From positions 62,001 to 126,000 of the forward strand of contig NZ_CANMDU010000005.1 of assembly GCF_947496775.1 (NCBI RefSeq): 64,000 bases of DNA. The letters run 5' to 3'. Positions 24,932 to 34,405 of the stretch are shown here, in pieces. The stretch comes from an uncultured Maribacter sp. GTDB lineage: Bacteria; Bacteroidota; Bacteroidia; Flavobacteriales; Flavobacteriaceae. Below the pieces are notes generated by a model. The model made no database searches and was not told the DNA's origin. It was given only the letters and a program-made list of their open reading frames with translations. Position 1 is the stretch's first letter; every line of letters starts with the position of its first letter. The position numbers and the translations under genes are program-made.

Positions 24932-27436
24932 TTAGTTAATTGATTTTGTTTTGAGTCTGAGCGCATTTGCTATTACAGAAACTGAACTAAAACTCATTGC
25001 TAAGGCTGCAATCATTGGTGATAACAGAATTCCGAAAAACGGAAACAAAACACCTGCTGCAATAGGTACGCCTAAAGTATTGTAGATAAAAGCGAAAAAG
25101 AGATTCTGCTTGATGTTCCGCATCACCTTATGGCTTAACTTTCTTGCTTTTAAAATACCGTACAAATCGCCATTAACCAAGGTTATCATTGCGCTTTCAA
25201 TAGCGACATCTGTTCCAGTACCCATAGCAATACCTACATCACTTTTGGCCAAAGCAGGTGCATCGTTAATACCATCTCCTGCCATTGCAAGTATCCTCCC
25301 TTCATTCTGCAATTTCTCAACTTCTTGTAACTTGTTTTCAGGTAGCATACTAGCTTTAAAATCCGCAAGATTCAGTTTTGATGCTACTGCTTGTGCAGTA
25401 TCGTGATTATCCCCTGTGAGCATTATTACTTCGATACCCTTATCCTGTAACTCTTTGATTGCCTTTGCACTCGTTTCTTTTATTTTATCGCCAATAACCA
25501 CATAGCCAACAACATCGCCATTTACTGCCAAGTAGGAAACCGTCTTTCCCTGTTTTTGGAATGACTTCACTTCGGCTTCCATTTCTGAGGTAATTTTGGC
25601 CTGAGCATATTCCATCATTTTATCATTTCCCAAATCGAGCTTCTTACCTGCAACTGTTCCTTCTACGCCTTTTCCAGTTACTGCGCTAAAATTTTCGGTT
25701 TTTGATATTTTGGTTTTCTCCTCCCTTCCGTATTTCACTGTAGCTTCGGCTAATGGATGCTCGCTGGAACTGTTTAGAGATGCGATAAGATGTAGAATTT
25801 CGCTTTCGCGAAAGCGACTCTCATCAAAGGACCCTACTTTTTCAACGGTAGGTTTTCCTTCTGTAATCGTCCCGGTTTTGTCAACGATAAGTGTATCCAC
25901 TTTGTCCATTTTTTCCAAAGCCTCGGCATTCTTAATAAGCACGCCATTTTGAGCGCCTTTACCAACGCCTACCATTACAGACATAGGTGTGGCCAATCCT
26001 AAAGCACACGGACAAGCGATTATCAATACGGCAATGGCATTCACAAACCCATAGACATACGCAGGTTCTGGCCCCCAGATTACCCAAATGACAGAGGTTA
26101 TGACCGCAATAAATATGACTACTGGCACAAAATAGCCTGAAACCGTATCTGCCAGTTTCTGAATAGGTGCGCGACTGCGACTAGCATCGTTGACCATTTT
26201 TATGATTTGGGACAGCAGCGTATCGCTACCTACTTTTTCGGCTTCCATCAAGAACGACTGGTTACCGTTTATGGTACCGCTACTTACTTTATCATCTTCG
26301 ACTTTATTAACTGGAATAGGTTCTCCCGAAATCATTGATTCATCAACAGTAGTTTCGCCTTCGGTAATTTTACCATCTACAGGAATTTTATCACCCGGTT
26401 TCACTCTAAGAATATCTCCTTTCTCTATCTGATCGATGGAAACTTCCTCTTCATTTCCATCTACTACCTTAATGGCTTTATTGGGCGCGAGTTTTAAGAG
26501 TTCCTTGACTGCAGAATTGGTCTTACTATGCGCACGTGCCTCAAGTACCTGACCGAGTAATACTAGAGTTAAAATAACGGTGGTCGCCTCAAAATAAACG
26601 TATACAGTTCCTGAATCGGTTAAAAAGTCTTGTGGAAATATTTGAGGGAACAGCATCCCAAAAACACTAAAAACCCAGGCCACTCCAGTACCTATCCCGA
26701 TAAGGGTAAACATATTAAGATTCCATGTTATTATACTTTTATAGGCACGTTCAAAGAATATCCAAGTAGCATAAAACACGACAGGGATTGAAAGTGCAAA
26801 CTGAATCCAGTTCCACGATTTTTGCTCCATTACATCGTATAATGGATTGTAGGGAATCATCTCGCTCATTGCGATTAAGAAAATAGGTAACGTAAAAGCT
26901 ACAGCTATCCAGAATTTCTTAAGTAACTTTTTATAGGTCTTCTCTTCTGCGGAAAGGTCTGGTTGCATAGGCACTAAATCCATTCCACAAATGGGACAAG
27001 CTCCAGCTTCATCCTTAACAATTTCAGGGTGCATTGGACACGTCCATTGCTCAGATGATGTAATTGACAAATTTTGTACTTCTACTAAATCCATTCCGCA
27101 TACAGGACAATCGCCAGATTTATCATAGGTTTTATTGCCTTCGCAATGCATCGGGCAATAAAATGTACCAGCTCCTTTGCTTTTAGGCTTTTCTTCTTTG
27201 GGTTCTTTCGCTTTATGATGTTCTCCCAATTTATGTATGCTATAAGAACCACCATCATTTTGCATTGCTTTTTGAAATGTCTCGATAGGAATATGAGATT
27301 CCATTTCGATAGATGCTTCAGCTTTTTCTAAATTTACCGAAACATTAGTCACGCCTTCCACTTTAGAAAGTGTTTGCTCTACGTGATTTCGACAGCCGTT
27401 GCAGGTCATTCCGTGTATGTGATAAGTATGTTTCAT
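24932..27436 (-). CDS. copA: Copper-exporting P1B-type ATPase CopA
   Basis: An 834-residue protein from the ATG at 27436. I prefer this to a frame start 14 codons upstream because MKHTYHIHGMTCNGC is the usual beginning of the metal-binding domain. An HMA domain with C12-N-G-C15 is followed by two short heavy-metal-binding modules (CPMH through CPVCGMDL, about 80-102; CPMHPE through CPICGMDL, about 119-139). Then come eight membrane helices with CPC (about 461-463), DKTGT (about 505-509), HP and GDGINDAP. It exports Cu(I) from the cytoplasm. The palindrome CGCTTTCGCGAAAGCG lies inside the gene (RFRESE). Confidence 0.95.
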   Translation of the reverse strand: MKHTYHIHGMTCNGCRNHVEQTLSKVEGVTNVSVNLEKAEASIEMESHIPIETFQKAMQNDGGSYSIHKLGEHHKAKEPKEEKPKSKGAGTFYCPMHCEGNKTYDKSGDCPVCGMDLVEVQNLSITSSEQWTCPMHPEIVKDEAGACPICGMDLVPMQPDLSAEEKTYKKLLKKFWIAVAFTLPIFLIAMSEMIPYNPLYDVMEQKSWNWIQFALSIPVVFYATWIFFERAYKSIITWNLNMFTLIGIGTGVAWVFSVFGMLFPQIFPQDFLTDSGTVYVYFEATTVILTLVLLGQVLEARAHSKTNSAVKELLKLAPNKAIKVVDGNEEEVSIDQIEKGDILRVKPGDKIPVDGKITEGETTVDESMISGEPIPVNKVEDDKVSSGTINGNQSFLMEAEKVGSDTLLSQIIKMVNDASRSRAPIQKLADTVSGYFVPVVIFIAVITSVIWVIWGPEPAYVYGFVNAIAVLIIACPCALGLATPMSVMVGVGKGAQNGVLIKNAEALEKMDKVDTLIVDKTGTITEGKPTVEKVGSFDESRFRESEILHLIASLNSSSEHPLAEATVKYGREEKTKISKTENFSAVTGKGVEGTVAGKKLDLGNDKMMEYAQAKITSEMEAEVKSFQKQGKTVSYLAVNGDVVGYVVIGDKIKETSAKAIKELQDKGIEVIMLTGDNHDTAQAVASKLNLADFKASMLPENKLQEVEKLQNEGRILAMAGDGINDAPALAKSDVGIAMGTGTDVAIESAMITLVNGDLYGILKARKLSHKVMRNIKQNLFFAFIYNTLGVPIAAGVLFPFFGILLSPMIAALAMSFSSVSVIANALRLKTKSIN

Positions 27437-27451
27437 ATAACTTATATTGTA

Positions 27452-27508
27452 CCTGATGCGGGAAGGTCTTTTAACCAACCATCAAAGAATTTACCTTCCC
27501 AAATCAGG
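27452..27508 (-). promoter_or_regulatory. Strong hairpin directly upstream of copA
   Basis: Arms CCTGAT (27452-27457) plus GGGAAGGT (27460-27467) pair with ACCTTCCC (27493-27500) plus ATCAGG (27503-27508). This gives 14 base pairs with one 2x2 internal loop and a 25-base loop. It fills the 74-base gap between the haem-binding gene and copA, by far the largest gap in this otherwise tightly packed operon. Confidence 0.6.
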
Positions 27509-27510
27509 AC

Positions 27511-27963
27511 TTAATTTTTTATTTTCAAATTATTCATATAATTAATAATCTCATTTTTTGCTAGAGAATCCAGTTTAGCACCTCTATGGATTAGCGTATA
27601 ACTATCCATAGGCATCTCTCCATTTTCAATTTGTTTAATAATTGAGCGTAGCTTACTATTTTTTCTCCTATTAGAATAGTTTTTCCATTCATTGAAATTA
27701 AGTTCGGCTTTTCCTTCTTTAATATGATTTTCTAAAAACCAAGCAACTGGCTGTACCTTATTATACCAAGGAAAGCTAGTGTTATTACTATGGCAATCGT
27801 AACAAGACACCTTTAACTGATTCTGGATAGCAATTGGTACTTCATTGACCAACATAAAATCTGTTTGTGGTGTTACATCATTTTGATTAGGTTCTGTTGG
27901 TACAAATTGTATACCCACAAGAACGACCAATGCAATAATTGTAATGACTTTTAGAATCTTCAT
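27511..27963 (-). CDS. Haem-binding-domain protein
   Basis: A 150-residue protein. An N-terminal signal or anchor (MKILKVITIIALVVLVGIQF) is followed by a c-type heme site, C54-Y-D-C57-H58, and the conserved NTSFPWYNKVQPVAWFL segment of the bacterial haem-binding domain, with a later GEMPMDSYTLIH block. A periplasmic electron carrier is likely. It starts directly after the DUF3347 gene stop, in the copper operon, where it might serve copper oxidation or reduction (inference). Confidence 0.87.
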   Translation of the reverse strand: MKILKVITIIALVVLVGIQFVPTEPNQNDVTPQTDFMLVNEVPIAIQNQLKVSCYDCHSNNTSFPWYNKVQPVAWFLENHIKEGKAELNFNEWKNYSNRRKNSKLRSIIKQIENGEMPMDSYTLIHRGAKLDSLAKNEIINYMNNLKIKN

Positions 27964-28572
27964 TTAGTTTATTTCTCGTTGTACCTTACCACACTTCAAC
28001 ATCTTGCTACCATAGTAAGGGTTTCTTACTTCTTCTTTGGTGCTTAACCAAGCCGTTCCACCATCGTACATCGGGCAAAACTGCTCATATAATTTAGTTG
28101 CTGTTCCTGTAATAGCAACCATATCTGTAATATCCTTGCTTAAAATTTTAAAATGTTCCCGTTGGTGCTTGATATCACTTTCTGAAATATGCTCAGCGTG
28201 TTCCGTAGCATCTTCGATGATTTCTTTTAATTCTTTTTTTTGAGTATCAGAGTATTTTGAAGTATCAAGGTTTCCAAAACTTTTTGCCAGAGTAGTACCA
28301 AGTCCTTTTGCTTTTTCATTATCATCGTTAACCAAAGCACCTTTAAGGCTGAAATAGTCTTTTAAAACTGATTCTGCATTGCCATCTTGATTGCCACTCA
28401 TAGCTATTTCCTTTTTTTCTCCTTCGTGATGACCATCGCTATTATCGTGGTTCATTTCTGAATGGTCTTCGCTAACATTACTTTGTTCTTTCTTGTTGTC
28501 TTTGCAAGAGGTAGTAGTAAAGATTACTGATGCGATTGCTAACATCACTGTTAATATTCTTAAATTTTTCAT
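27964..28572 (-). CDS. DUF3347 lipoprotein
   Basis: A 202-residue protein with a lipoprotein signal (FTTTSC, C23). A His/Asp-rich linker ([18 protein letters not shown], about 37-54) precedes a DUF3347 domain (about 68-202) ending [13 protein letters not shown] and [12 protein letters not shown]. The domain is homologous to the CusB C-terminus, and both preserve the final CPM and MLxCG metal-ligand-like residues. It is probably a soluble periplasmic copper chaperone feeding the CusABC pump. Ten bases after the cusC gene. Confidence 0.85.
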   Translation of the reverse strand: MKNLRILTVMLAIASVIFTTTSCKDNKKEQSNVSEDHSEMNHDNSDGHHEGEKKEIAMSGNQDGNAESVLKDYFSLKGALVNDDNEKAKGLGTTLAKSFGNLDTSKYSDTQKKELKEIIEDATEHAEHISESDIKHQREHFKILSKDITDMVAITGTATKLYEQFCPMYDGGTAWLSTKEEVRNPYYGSKMLKCGKVQREIN

Positions 28573-28582
28573 TGTTTTTTGT

Positions 28583-29803
28583 TTATTGAGTTATTAAATA
28601 ATTGACTACCGCACTTTGCGCATAGTATGTTGTTATGGAACTTATCTGATTGATTTGAAACTTTAATTGTAGTTCTTGTATATCTAGCACATCATTAAAA
28701 TCAATAGTTCCCGTTTCATAATTCTTGATAAGAATTTCTTCCGCATCATTAGCTTGCTTTAAGTTTTTCTCTTGTGTATTGTATTTAATTCTAGCTTGGT
28801 TGCATTGTGATATCGCTTTCGCGAAAGCGGACTCTAAAATATTTAAGCGATTATCTTTTTGAGCTGTTATTTCTAATTGTTTCAAATCATTCTGCTTACT
28901 TCTTGAAGAATATTTTTTGTTGAAAATTGGAATAGAAAGGGAAACCATCGGCATAAAAATATCTTTTCCATTATCACTAAAATTCAAATCAGGACGCTCA
29001 GAAACTGGCACATAATCCAGCCCAAAACCAATCATAGGATTGCGTTCTGCTTGATTCAACAATTCCGACTGCTCAATAGATTCATAGAGTTTATCATATT
29101 TAAGCAACTCTGGATTTAAAGTTAAAGCATTCCCTGCATACACGATGTCTTCAGCAGGCAACAAAAACTCTTCAATGATATTTACTATCGTAGCTTTATC
29201 TCGATTAAGTAATTTATTAAAAGTCGTTTGCTCTCCTAAATAGGCTTCAGATAGTACTTCTTTTTGCTGTTGTAATTCATTTTGTCTAATCTGTAATCGC
29301 AACACATCTACCGCAGAAGCTTTTCCAACTTCAACAGATGTAAGTGCCAGTTTTTCATAGGTTTTTAATAATTGAATATTCTCGTCAAGTACTTTCTGTT
29401 TTGCAGTAATACTATACAGTTTGTAATATGATTGAGAAACAGAAAGTGCTAGTTTACGTTTGGCTATGACAATCTCAACATATTCTGCATCTGCCATTGA
29501 GCTAGCATAATTTTCTCTAGCGGTAATCGTACCAAACCAAGGCAGCATTTGTCTTGCAGAAAACCGTGTACGTTGTGCCCCTGTTCTTGTTTCTGGTTCA
29601 CTAACAAAATAGCCTGCGCTAAATTCTGTATTCGGAATCCAATTTGCTTCGTTCACTTTTTCTTCAGCTATATTATGGCGAAGATTATACGCTTGAATCT
29701 CCGGACTATTATTTTCGGCTTCCTGAATATAGGATTGCAATTGTTGTGCTCTCGCAAAAGCGGAAACAAACAAAACGCAGATGATGATTTTTATATTTTT
29801 CAT
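28583..29803 (-). CDS. cusC: TolC-family outer-membrane channel (CusC-like)
   Basis: A 406-residue protein from the ATG at 29803. This start overlaps the cusA stop by four bases (ATGA) and is followed at once by a signal peptide ([20 protein letters not shown]). The outer-membrane efflux-protein pattern of two long helical repeats is clear. It completes the CusCBA trans-envelope pump. An intact 16-base palindrome (28814-28829, encoding SAFAKA) and a degenerate one (29747-29762, in the signal peptide) lie inside the gene. Confidence 0.9.
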   Translation of the reverse strand: MKNIKIIICVLFVSAFARAQQLQSYIQEAENNSPEIQAYNLRHNIAEEKVNEANWIPNTEFSAGYFVSEPETRTGAQRTRFSARQMLPWFGTITARENYASSMADAEYVEIVIAKRKLALSVSQSYYKLYSITAKQKVLDENIQLLKTYEKLALTSVEVGKASAVDVLRLQIRQNELQQQKEVLSEAYLGEQTTFNKLLNRDKATIVNIIEEFLLPAEDIVYAGNALTLNPELLKYDKLYESIEQSELLNQAERNPMIGFGLDYVPVSERPDLNFSDNGKDIFMPMVSLSIPIFNKKYSSRSKQNDLKQLEITAQKDNRLNILESAFAKAISQCNQARIKYNTQEKNLKQANDAEEILIKNYETGTIDFNDVLDIQELQLKFQINQISSITTYYAQSAVVNYLITQ

Positions 29804-32800
29804 TTGTTTTCTTTTTTTAATTTGAATTCTTCTCTCCAACTGTACAATACTGGTACAATAAAATAAGATGTAATGTCAATCACCATTCCCCCGAAAATTG
29901 GGATAGCCATAGGTATCATAATATCACTTCCTTTTCCCGTGGATGTTAATACAGGAAGTAAAGCGAGAATTGTAGTTACTGTTGTCATTAGACAAGGGCG
30001 GATTCGTTTTTCGGCAGCTTCAAGCGCTGAATGCCTAATACTTTTTCTGTCTGTTGGTTTGTCTCGGTCAAAAGTTTGAGTGAGGTAGGTTGCCATTACG
30101 ACACCATCATCTGTAGCAATACCAAATAGAGCGATGAAACCAACCCAAACTGCCACACTCAAATTGATAGTTTTCATATTGAACAGGTCTCGCATATTCT
30201 CTCCAAAAAAACTAAAGTTGAAGAACCAATCTTGACCATACAACCATATCATTATGAAACCACCTGCAAAAGCAACCGTGATTCCTGTAAATACCATAAG
30301 TGAAGTAGAGACAGACTTAAACTGGAAGTATAAAATCAAGAAAATAATAGCAAGCGCTAAAGGAACTACAACTGAAAGCGTTTTTTCGGCTCGCAATTGA
30401 TTTTCATATGTTCCTGTAAACTGATAGCTAATTCCTTTAGGAACAGTTAGTTCGCCAGCTTCTATTTTTTGTTTAAACAAAGCCTGTGCATTTTCTACTA
30501 CATCTACCTCTGCAAAACCATCGAGCTTATCAAATAGTACATAGCCTATCAAAAATGTATCTTCACTTTTAATGACTTGCGGACCTTGCTCGTAACGAAT
30601 ATCTACCAACTCGCCTAAAGGAACAGGACTGCCTTTTTCTACTGGAACATAAATCTTTTTTAAGTCGTCTGGATTACCTCGTAATTCTCGTGGATAGCGT
30701 ACACGCACGCCATAACGTTCACGACCTTCGACAGTTTGGGTAAGTGGCATTCCACCAACAGCCACTTGTAAAACCTGCTGAACGTCCATAATCGATATTC
30801 CATACCGTGCTAACTGCTCACGTTTAATATCAATTAATAAATAGGGTTTACCCACAATACGGTCTGCAAAAACAGCTTGTTCTTTGACACCTTCAGCTTG
30901 TTTTAAAATAGTTTCAAGTTGCAAACCAAACGTTTCTATTTGTGCCAAATCTTGACCTTTCACTTTGATTCCCATAGGTGCTCGCATTCCTGTTTGTAGC
31001 ATCACGAGTCTGGTTTCAATGGGCTGTAATTTTGGTGCAGAAGTCACTCCTGGTAACTTAGTAACCTTCACAATTTCGTTCCAAATATCATCAGGGCTTT
31101 CAATTTTTGGTCGCCAGTTTCTGTAATATTCACCATCATCATCTTCAATCAAATGGTTAGAACTAATAGCAAAAGGGTCTCTTAATTTTGACGTGTCATA
31201 GCTCGTATTTTTATTATCGACATCCATATTAGGGTTGATAACAAGATTACCGTGTTTAGTAATGAAAAATCCATCTTCATTTACTTTATAGCGTTGCTTT
31301 TTACCTTTTGCATTATGCATATATTCAGATTTATACTGAATCATATTTTCATACATCGAAAGCGGAGCAGGGTCAAGCGCAGATTCTGTTCTACCTGATT
31401 TGCCCACTACAGTTTCTATTTCAGGAATAGTAGCTACAGCCATATCCAGTTGTTGCAATACCCTTTTATTCTCTTCTACACCAGCGTGAGGTAGCGAGGT
31501 GGGCATTAAGAGGAACGAACCTTCATTAAGTGATGGCATAAATTCCTTCCCTGTGTTATTCATTATCCACGCACCAGAAATAAGTACCGTTGCTGGAATG
31601 ATAAGAAATAGCAATTTATTTGCTAAGGCCCATTTCAAAATCTGGTTATAATATCTTCTTAAAACTGAGAATACCCCTAGAATACCGAAGCAGATTATAG
31701 ATACAAATAATAGATTGAGGATGATGCTTCTATCAAAGCCTAACGGTCGCCAATATGTCGCTAGCAGTATTACTATAGCGGCTGATGCTATTATAATATT
31801 TGTAAGGCTAGCACGCTTTCGTGAAAGCACATTTCTTAAAGTCATTATTGCCGTAATACCAAAGGCTATTAAAATCAATCCCAGCCAGTACCCATAAATG
31901 ATTGCTATAACACCTGTCACAATAAGAGAACAATTGATTATATAATTGAAAGAGTTTTTAATGTTCTTTTTCTTAAATAAGTACGCTGCTAATGGTGGTA
32001 TTATGAATAACGCAATTACTAAAGATGCCGATAGTGCCATTGTTTTTGTAAAGGCAAGTGGACGGAATAGTTTTCCTTCTGCACCTATCATTGTAAAAAC
32101 GGGAACGAAACTTATTATGGTAGTTAGAACAGCTGTTAGAATAGCTCCTGAAACTTCGGCTGTAGCATTATAGATAATTTGATTTGTGGTGTATTCCTCA
32201 CCGTTTTCGTTAAGGCGAAGTTTTTTGTCATCCATATGCCGTATCATATTTTCGGCTAGTATGACACCGACATCGACCATTGTACCAATAGCGATAGCGA
32301 TACCTGAAAGTGCAACGATATTTGCATCTACATCGAAGAGTTTCATTGTAATGAAAACCATTAGCACAGCTACGGGTAATAGTCCTGAAATGAGTATAGA
32401 AGCTCTTAGATTGAAGACCATTATGATGATGACCAGAATGGTAATTAAAATCTCTAGAGTTAATGCCTCGTTGAGTGTTTCTAATGTTTCCTCTATAAGC
32501 TCTGTACGGTCATAAAACGGAACTACGGTAAGTTGAGATGTACGACCATCTGCAAGTACTTTTGAAGGTAAACCGCCTTTGAGTTCATCTATTTTTGCTT
32601 TTACATTAGTGATGACTTCCATAGGGTTTGCACCATAACGAGCAACTACAACGCCACCTACAACTTCCGCTCCTTCTTTATCTAGAATACCGCGTCTTGT
32701 TGCTGGCCCAAGTGTAACATTGGCCACATCTTTGATGCGTAATGCTGTGAAATTTTCAGAAGAAACGACTGCATTTTCTATATCATCAATAGACTTAACA

Positions 32801-33561
32801 TAGCCTAAACCACGAACTAGATATTCAGCTTGGTTAATTTCTAAAGTTTGTGCGCCTATATCTTGATTGCTCTCTTTTACAGCTTTTACAATTTGGTTTA
32901 AACCAATTTTATATTGCCGCATTTTTTCAGGATTCACGTCTACTTGATACTCCTGAACATAACCACCTATCGAAGCAACTTCTGAAACACCACTTGCACC
33001 AGAAAGCGCATACTTAACATAGTAATCTTGAATACTACTTAGTTCCTGTAAGTCCCAACCTCCAGTTACATCTCCGTTTTCATCACGTCCTTCTAACGTG
33101 TACCAATATATTTGACCTAAACCTGTGGCATCAGGACCCAAAGCAGGGTTTACGCCATCTGGCAACAAATTTGCTGGTAATGAATTTAGCTTCTCTAAGA
33201 TTCGACTACGAGACCAGTAAAACTCAATATCTTCTTCAAAAATGATATAGATACTAGAAAAGCCAAACATAGAAGAACTACGAATTGTTTTTACTCCTGG
33301 TATACCCAGTAATGAAGTAGTTAAAGGATAGGTAATTTGGTCTTCAATATCTTGTGGCGAACGACCTTGCCATTTTGTGAAGACAATTTGTTGGTTTTCA
33401 CCAATATCTGGAATAGCATCTACAGCTACAGGGTTTGAAGGTAGAAAACCAGTTTCCCAACTAAAGGGTGAATTTACAATACCCCAACCTACAAATAGAG
33501 TGAGCATTAAAACGGCTACGAGCTTATTCTCGATAAGAAATTTGATAGCTTTATTAAGCAT
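29800..33561 (-). CDS. cusA: CusA-type heavy-metal RND pump
   Basis: A 1253-residue protein, longer than the usual 1040. The start carries VAVDAIPDIGENQQIVF; TM4 has ALSGIAIAIGTMVDVGVILAEN; the C-terminus shows VAVWVGFIALFGIATDDGVVMA. Two insertions explain the length: extra hydrophobic segments between about residues 545 and 650, and a hydrophilic stretch of about 90 residues near 740-830 (KGKKQRYKVNEDGFFITKHG and on). Methionine-rich positions suit Cu(I)/Ag(I) transport. First pump gene of the copper operon, overlapping cusC. A near-copy of the 16-base palindrome lies at 31814-31829. Confidence 0.93.
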   Translation of the reverse strand: MLNKAIKFLIENKLVAVLMLTLFVGWGIVNSPFSWETGFLPSNPVAVDAIPDIGENQQIVFTKWQGRSPQDIEDQITYPLTTSLLGIPGVKTIRSSSMFGFSSIYIIFEEDIEFYWSRSRILEKLNSLPANLLPDGVNPALGPDATGLGQIYWYTLEGRDENGDVTGGWDLQELSSIQDYYVKYALSGASGVSEVASIGGYVQEYQVDVNPEKMRQYKIGLNQIVKAVKESNQDIGAQTLEINQAEYLVRGLGYVKSIDDIENAVVSSENFTALRIKDVANVTLGPATRRGILDKEGAEVVGGVVVARYGANPMEVITNVKAKIDELKGGLPSKVLADGRTSQLTVVPFYDRTELIEETLETLNEALTLEILITILVIIIMVFNLRASILISGLLPVAVLMVFITMKLFDVDANIVALSGIAIAIGTMVDVGVILAENMIRHMDDKKLRLNENGEEYTTNQIIYNATAEVSGAILTAVLTTIISFVPVFTMIGAEGKLFRPLAFTKTMALSASLVIALFIIPPLAAYLFKKKNIKNSFNYIINCSLIVTGVIAIIYGYWLGLILIAFGITAIMTLRNVLSRKRASLTNIIIASAAIVILLATYWRPLGFDRSIILNLLFVSIICFGILGVFSVLRRYYNQILKWALANKLLFLIIPATVLISGAWIMNNTGKEFMPSLNEGSFLLMPTSLPHAGVEENKRVLQQLDMAVATIPEIETVVGKSGRTESALDPAPLSMYENMIQYKSEYMHNAKGKKQRYKVNEDGFFITKHGNLVINPNMDVDNKNTSYDTSKLRDPFAISSNHLIEDDDGEYYRNWRPKIESPDDIWNEIVKVTKLPGVTSAPKLQPIETRLVMLQTGMRAPMGIKVKGQDLAQIETFGLQLETILKQAEGVKEQAVFADRIVGKPYLLIDIKREQLARYGISIMDVQQVLQVAVGGMPLTQTVEGRERYGVRVRYPRELRGNPDDLKKIYVPVEKGSPVPLGELVDIRYEQGPQVIKSEDTFLIGYVLFDKLDGFAEVDVVENAQALFKQKIEAGELTVPKGISYQFTGTYENQLRAEKTLSVVVPLALAIIFLILYFQFKSVSTSLMVFTGITVAFAGGFIMIWLYGQDWFFNFSFFGENMRDLFNMKTINLSVAVWVGFIALFGIATDDGVVMATYLTQTFDRDKPTDRKSIRHSALEAAEKRIRPCLMTTVTTILALLPVLTSTGKGSDIMIPMAIPIFGGMVIDITSYFIVPVLYSWREEFKLKKENK

Positions 33562-33638
33562 ATGATTTGATAATTAAACAGTTATGAAAGATTCGATATT
33601 CTGGAATACAGAAAATCAAATAAACAAGTTGAGACCAA

Positions 33639-33654
33639 AACGATAGTTATCGTT
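33639..33654. promoter_or_regulatory. Palindrome upstream of cusA, candidate operator
   Basis: AACGATA-GT-TATCGTT, a 7-2-7 perfect dyad within the larger imperfect CCAAAACGATA / TATCGTTTGG, lies between HYC_CC_PP and cusA, 78 bases before the cusA ATG. A loop of two bases does not suit an RNA hairpin, so a protein-binding site is more likely. No copper regulator gene is visible in the cluster. Confidence 0.35.
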
Positions 33655-33680
33655 TGGCGCATTTAATACTGTCTAATAAA

Positions 33681-34100
33681 TCAAATTAAAAATGTCTGAT
33701 GCAAGACTTGCACATCCCGTTTGACAAATTGGGGGGAATAATCTGTATAAGGAAATTCCTTAGATGTTCTTCCTTCAAAAAGATTGATATAAGAATATAC
33801 AAAAGATGCAACAAAAACTTGTTGCTCGAATGTAAGGGTGCTAAAATTATCTTTTAAATCGTCCTGTCCTTGTATAATTAATTTTTCGTCTGAACAACAA
33901 GACTTTTGGGACATTGATGTGTTTTCAGAATCAGAAGTTTCTTGTATTTTATCCATTCCACAAGACTCTGCTGCATTGAAAAACGAGAAATCAACCATTG
34001 TATCTCCACAATAATGTAAATCTACAGTAAATGACATTGTAGAAAACATTACTACAAAAGCCATTAAAGCGGACATTATTTTATTGAAGAAAGAATTCAT
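33681..34100 (-). CDS. HYC_CC_PP-family small exported protein
   Basis: A 139-residue protein. An N-terminal hydrophobic signal (about 8-25) is followed by the family marks H29-Y-C31 and, after an acid linker, C68-C69. The third block near the end (DYSPQF) departs from the usual PP. Such proteins are found beside copper RND systems in Bacteroidota and probably bind copper in the periplasm. It lies 119 bases upstream of cusA on the same strand, as DUF6660 lies before czcA: each pump operon opens with a small Cys-containing exported protein. Confidence 0.8.
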   Translation of the reverse strand: MNSFFNKIMSALMAFVVMFSTMSFTVDLHYCGDTMVDFSFFNAAESCGMDKIQETSDSENTSMSQKSCCSDEKLIIQGQDDLKDNFSTLTFEQQVFVASFVYSYINLFEGRTSKEFPYTDYSPQFVKRDVQVLHQTFLI

Positions 34101-34405
34101 AACATCGAAATTACAAATTTTTACAATAATCTAATTGATTTTAACATAATGTTATCGTATTTAAATTAAAAAAAATAAATTATAGTATACAATTTATCAA
34201 CAAAAACATAGTATTTAATATCATTAATACTAAAATACAAAATTTAGATTCTAAAAATCACCTATTCGGTGAGCATAAAAATTTATAGCCTTGAGAGCTC
34301 ATATATGCATACTATTTTAGAGTTGACAGATTTCAAATTTGGAGTCTACTCATAATCCACCACGCCTGTAATATTAATACTTAGTAAACATTTTTTTTAA
34401 AATAA
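34101..34405. other. 305-base noncoding AT-rich gap
   Basis: No coding frame, terminator or convincing promoter seen. It separates the integrase stop from the start of the copper module. Confidence 0.5.
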
